Below, in pieces: positions 63,782 through 64,000 of a stretch of 64,000 nt of DNA. The translations under genes were made by a program, and so were the position numbers. The DNA is from Berkiella sp963829835 (GTDB lineage Bacteria; Pseudomonadota; Gammaproteobacteria; Berkiellales; Berkiellaceae): NCBI GenBank assembly GCA_963829835.1, contig CAWHKC010000004.1, positions 372,001 to 436,000 on the forward strand, in the 5' to 3' direction. The notes beneath the pieces were generated by a model. It did no database searches. It saw nothing but the letters and a program-made list of their open reading frames with translations, and had not been told where the DNA came from. How positions within the stretch are numbered: position 1 is the first letter of the stretch; every line of letters starts with the position of its first letter.

Positions 63782-64000
63782 ATGACGAATATCAAAACTA
63801 ATTTGAATACTAAAACGCAAGATTTTGCACAAAATGTCGAGCGGATCCTTATTCAAGTAAAAGCCCTAGAACAATTAACCTTAAAAATTGCCGAAGGTGG
63901 TGGCGAGAAAGCGCAAACGTTACATCGCTCTCGGGGTAAACTATTACCCAGAGAACGTATTAACAAATTGCTCGACCCAGGCTCTGCCTTTCTTGAATTA
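63782..64000 (+). CDS. mccB: Methylcrotonyl-CoA carboxylase beta subunit, 5' part
   Basis: The first 73 codons of a carboxyltransferase. After a variable start the conserved GGGEKAQTLHRSRGKLLPRERINKLLDPGSAFLEL matches the beta subunit of methylcrotonyl-CoA carboxylase, the next step of leucine degradation after isovaleryl-CoA dehydrogenase. The gene continues beyond the window. The start is the ATG at 63782. Propionyl-CoA carboxylase beta is a weaker alternative. Confidence 0.8.
   Translation, partial: MTNIKTNLNTKTQDFAQNVERILIQVKALEQLTLKIAEGGGEKAQTLHRSRGKLLPRERINKLLDPGSAFLEL

Overview
The window is AT-rich, gene-dense gammaproteobacterial DNA. I infer a member of the Legionellales (Legionella/Coxiella-like, possibly an amoeba-associated lineage). 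The grounds are a legionaminic-acid-type LegB gene, a large ankyrin-repeat protein, small coiled-coil proteins ending in a eukaryotic CaaX prenylation box, a patatin-like gene, the LemA/M48 pair and branched-chain amino acid uptake and catabolism. The species cannot be fixed from the sequence alone.

Layout. 1-6.4 kb: surface-polysaccharide genes on the minus strand (broken legB, broken flippase-type ABC transporter, fcl, gmd), then a plus-strand sugar nucleotidyltransferase and a convergent methyltransferase. 6.5-7.7 kb: two palindromic operator-like sites, an orphan XRE regulator and a Dps ferritin. 7.8-14 kb: LemA, an M48 protease, a DUF2157/DUF4401/GDYXXLXY membrane trio and a TPM-domain protein. 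14-15.2 kb: an unusual fusion of a chloramphenicol-phosphotransferase-like kinase with an AAC(6')-like acetyltransferase. 15.5-22.1 kb: kdpFABC plus a KdpD that lacks its histidine-kinase half, with no kdpE. 22-28.7 kb: a small kinase, two dicarboxylate/amino-acid:cation symporters (the second preceded by a threonine-rich leader peptide), a fused MFS/spermidine-synthase-like protein and an unknown helical protein. 28.7-35 kb: a ybhGFSR-type exporter and a patatin gene; all except the HlyD subunit are frameshifted. 35.3-42.5 kb: an effector-like island (tandem CaaX coiled-coil genes, a larger relative, a ~985-residue ankyrin protein and a long helical protein). 42.5-54.4 kb: YwqG-like protein, tRNA-Ser(GGA), YiiX-like hydrolase, yadGH exporter, acid phosphatase, complete livJHMGF, two His-rich secreted proteins and DoxX. 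54.4-64 kb: a 2-oxoacid dehydrogenase (E1a/E1b/E2), two acyl-CoA dehydrogenases, a short-chain hydroxyacyl-CoA dehydrogenase, a thiolase and the start of methylcrotonyl-CoA carboxylase, interrupted by an AbiEi/AbiEii toxin-antitoxin pair with a doubled operator.

How the genes fit together. The liv importer and the 54-64 kb genes form a coherent route for taking up leucine, isoleucine and valine and oxidising them to acetyl-CoA. The 0-6 kb genes make GDP-fucose and probably a GDP-linked precursor of a legionaminic-type sugar. Three copies of one perfect or near-perfect long palindrome (GTAGGGTGGGC...) lie between 26 and 34 kb and touch gene ends. Frameshifts are concentrated at 0-2.5 kb and 29.8-34.4 kb. 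They are mostly single-base and often in homopolymers, so local sequence error and true gene decay both remain possible; one duplicated gene at 35.4 kb carries an 11-base deletion that looks like real decay.
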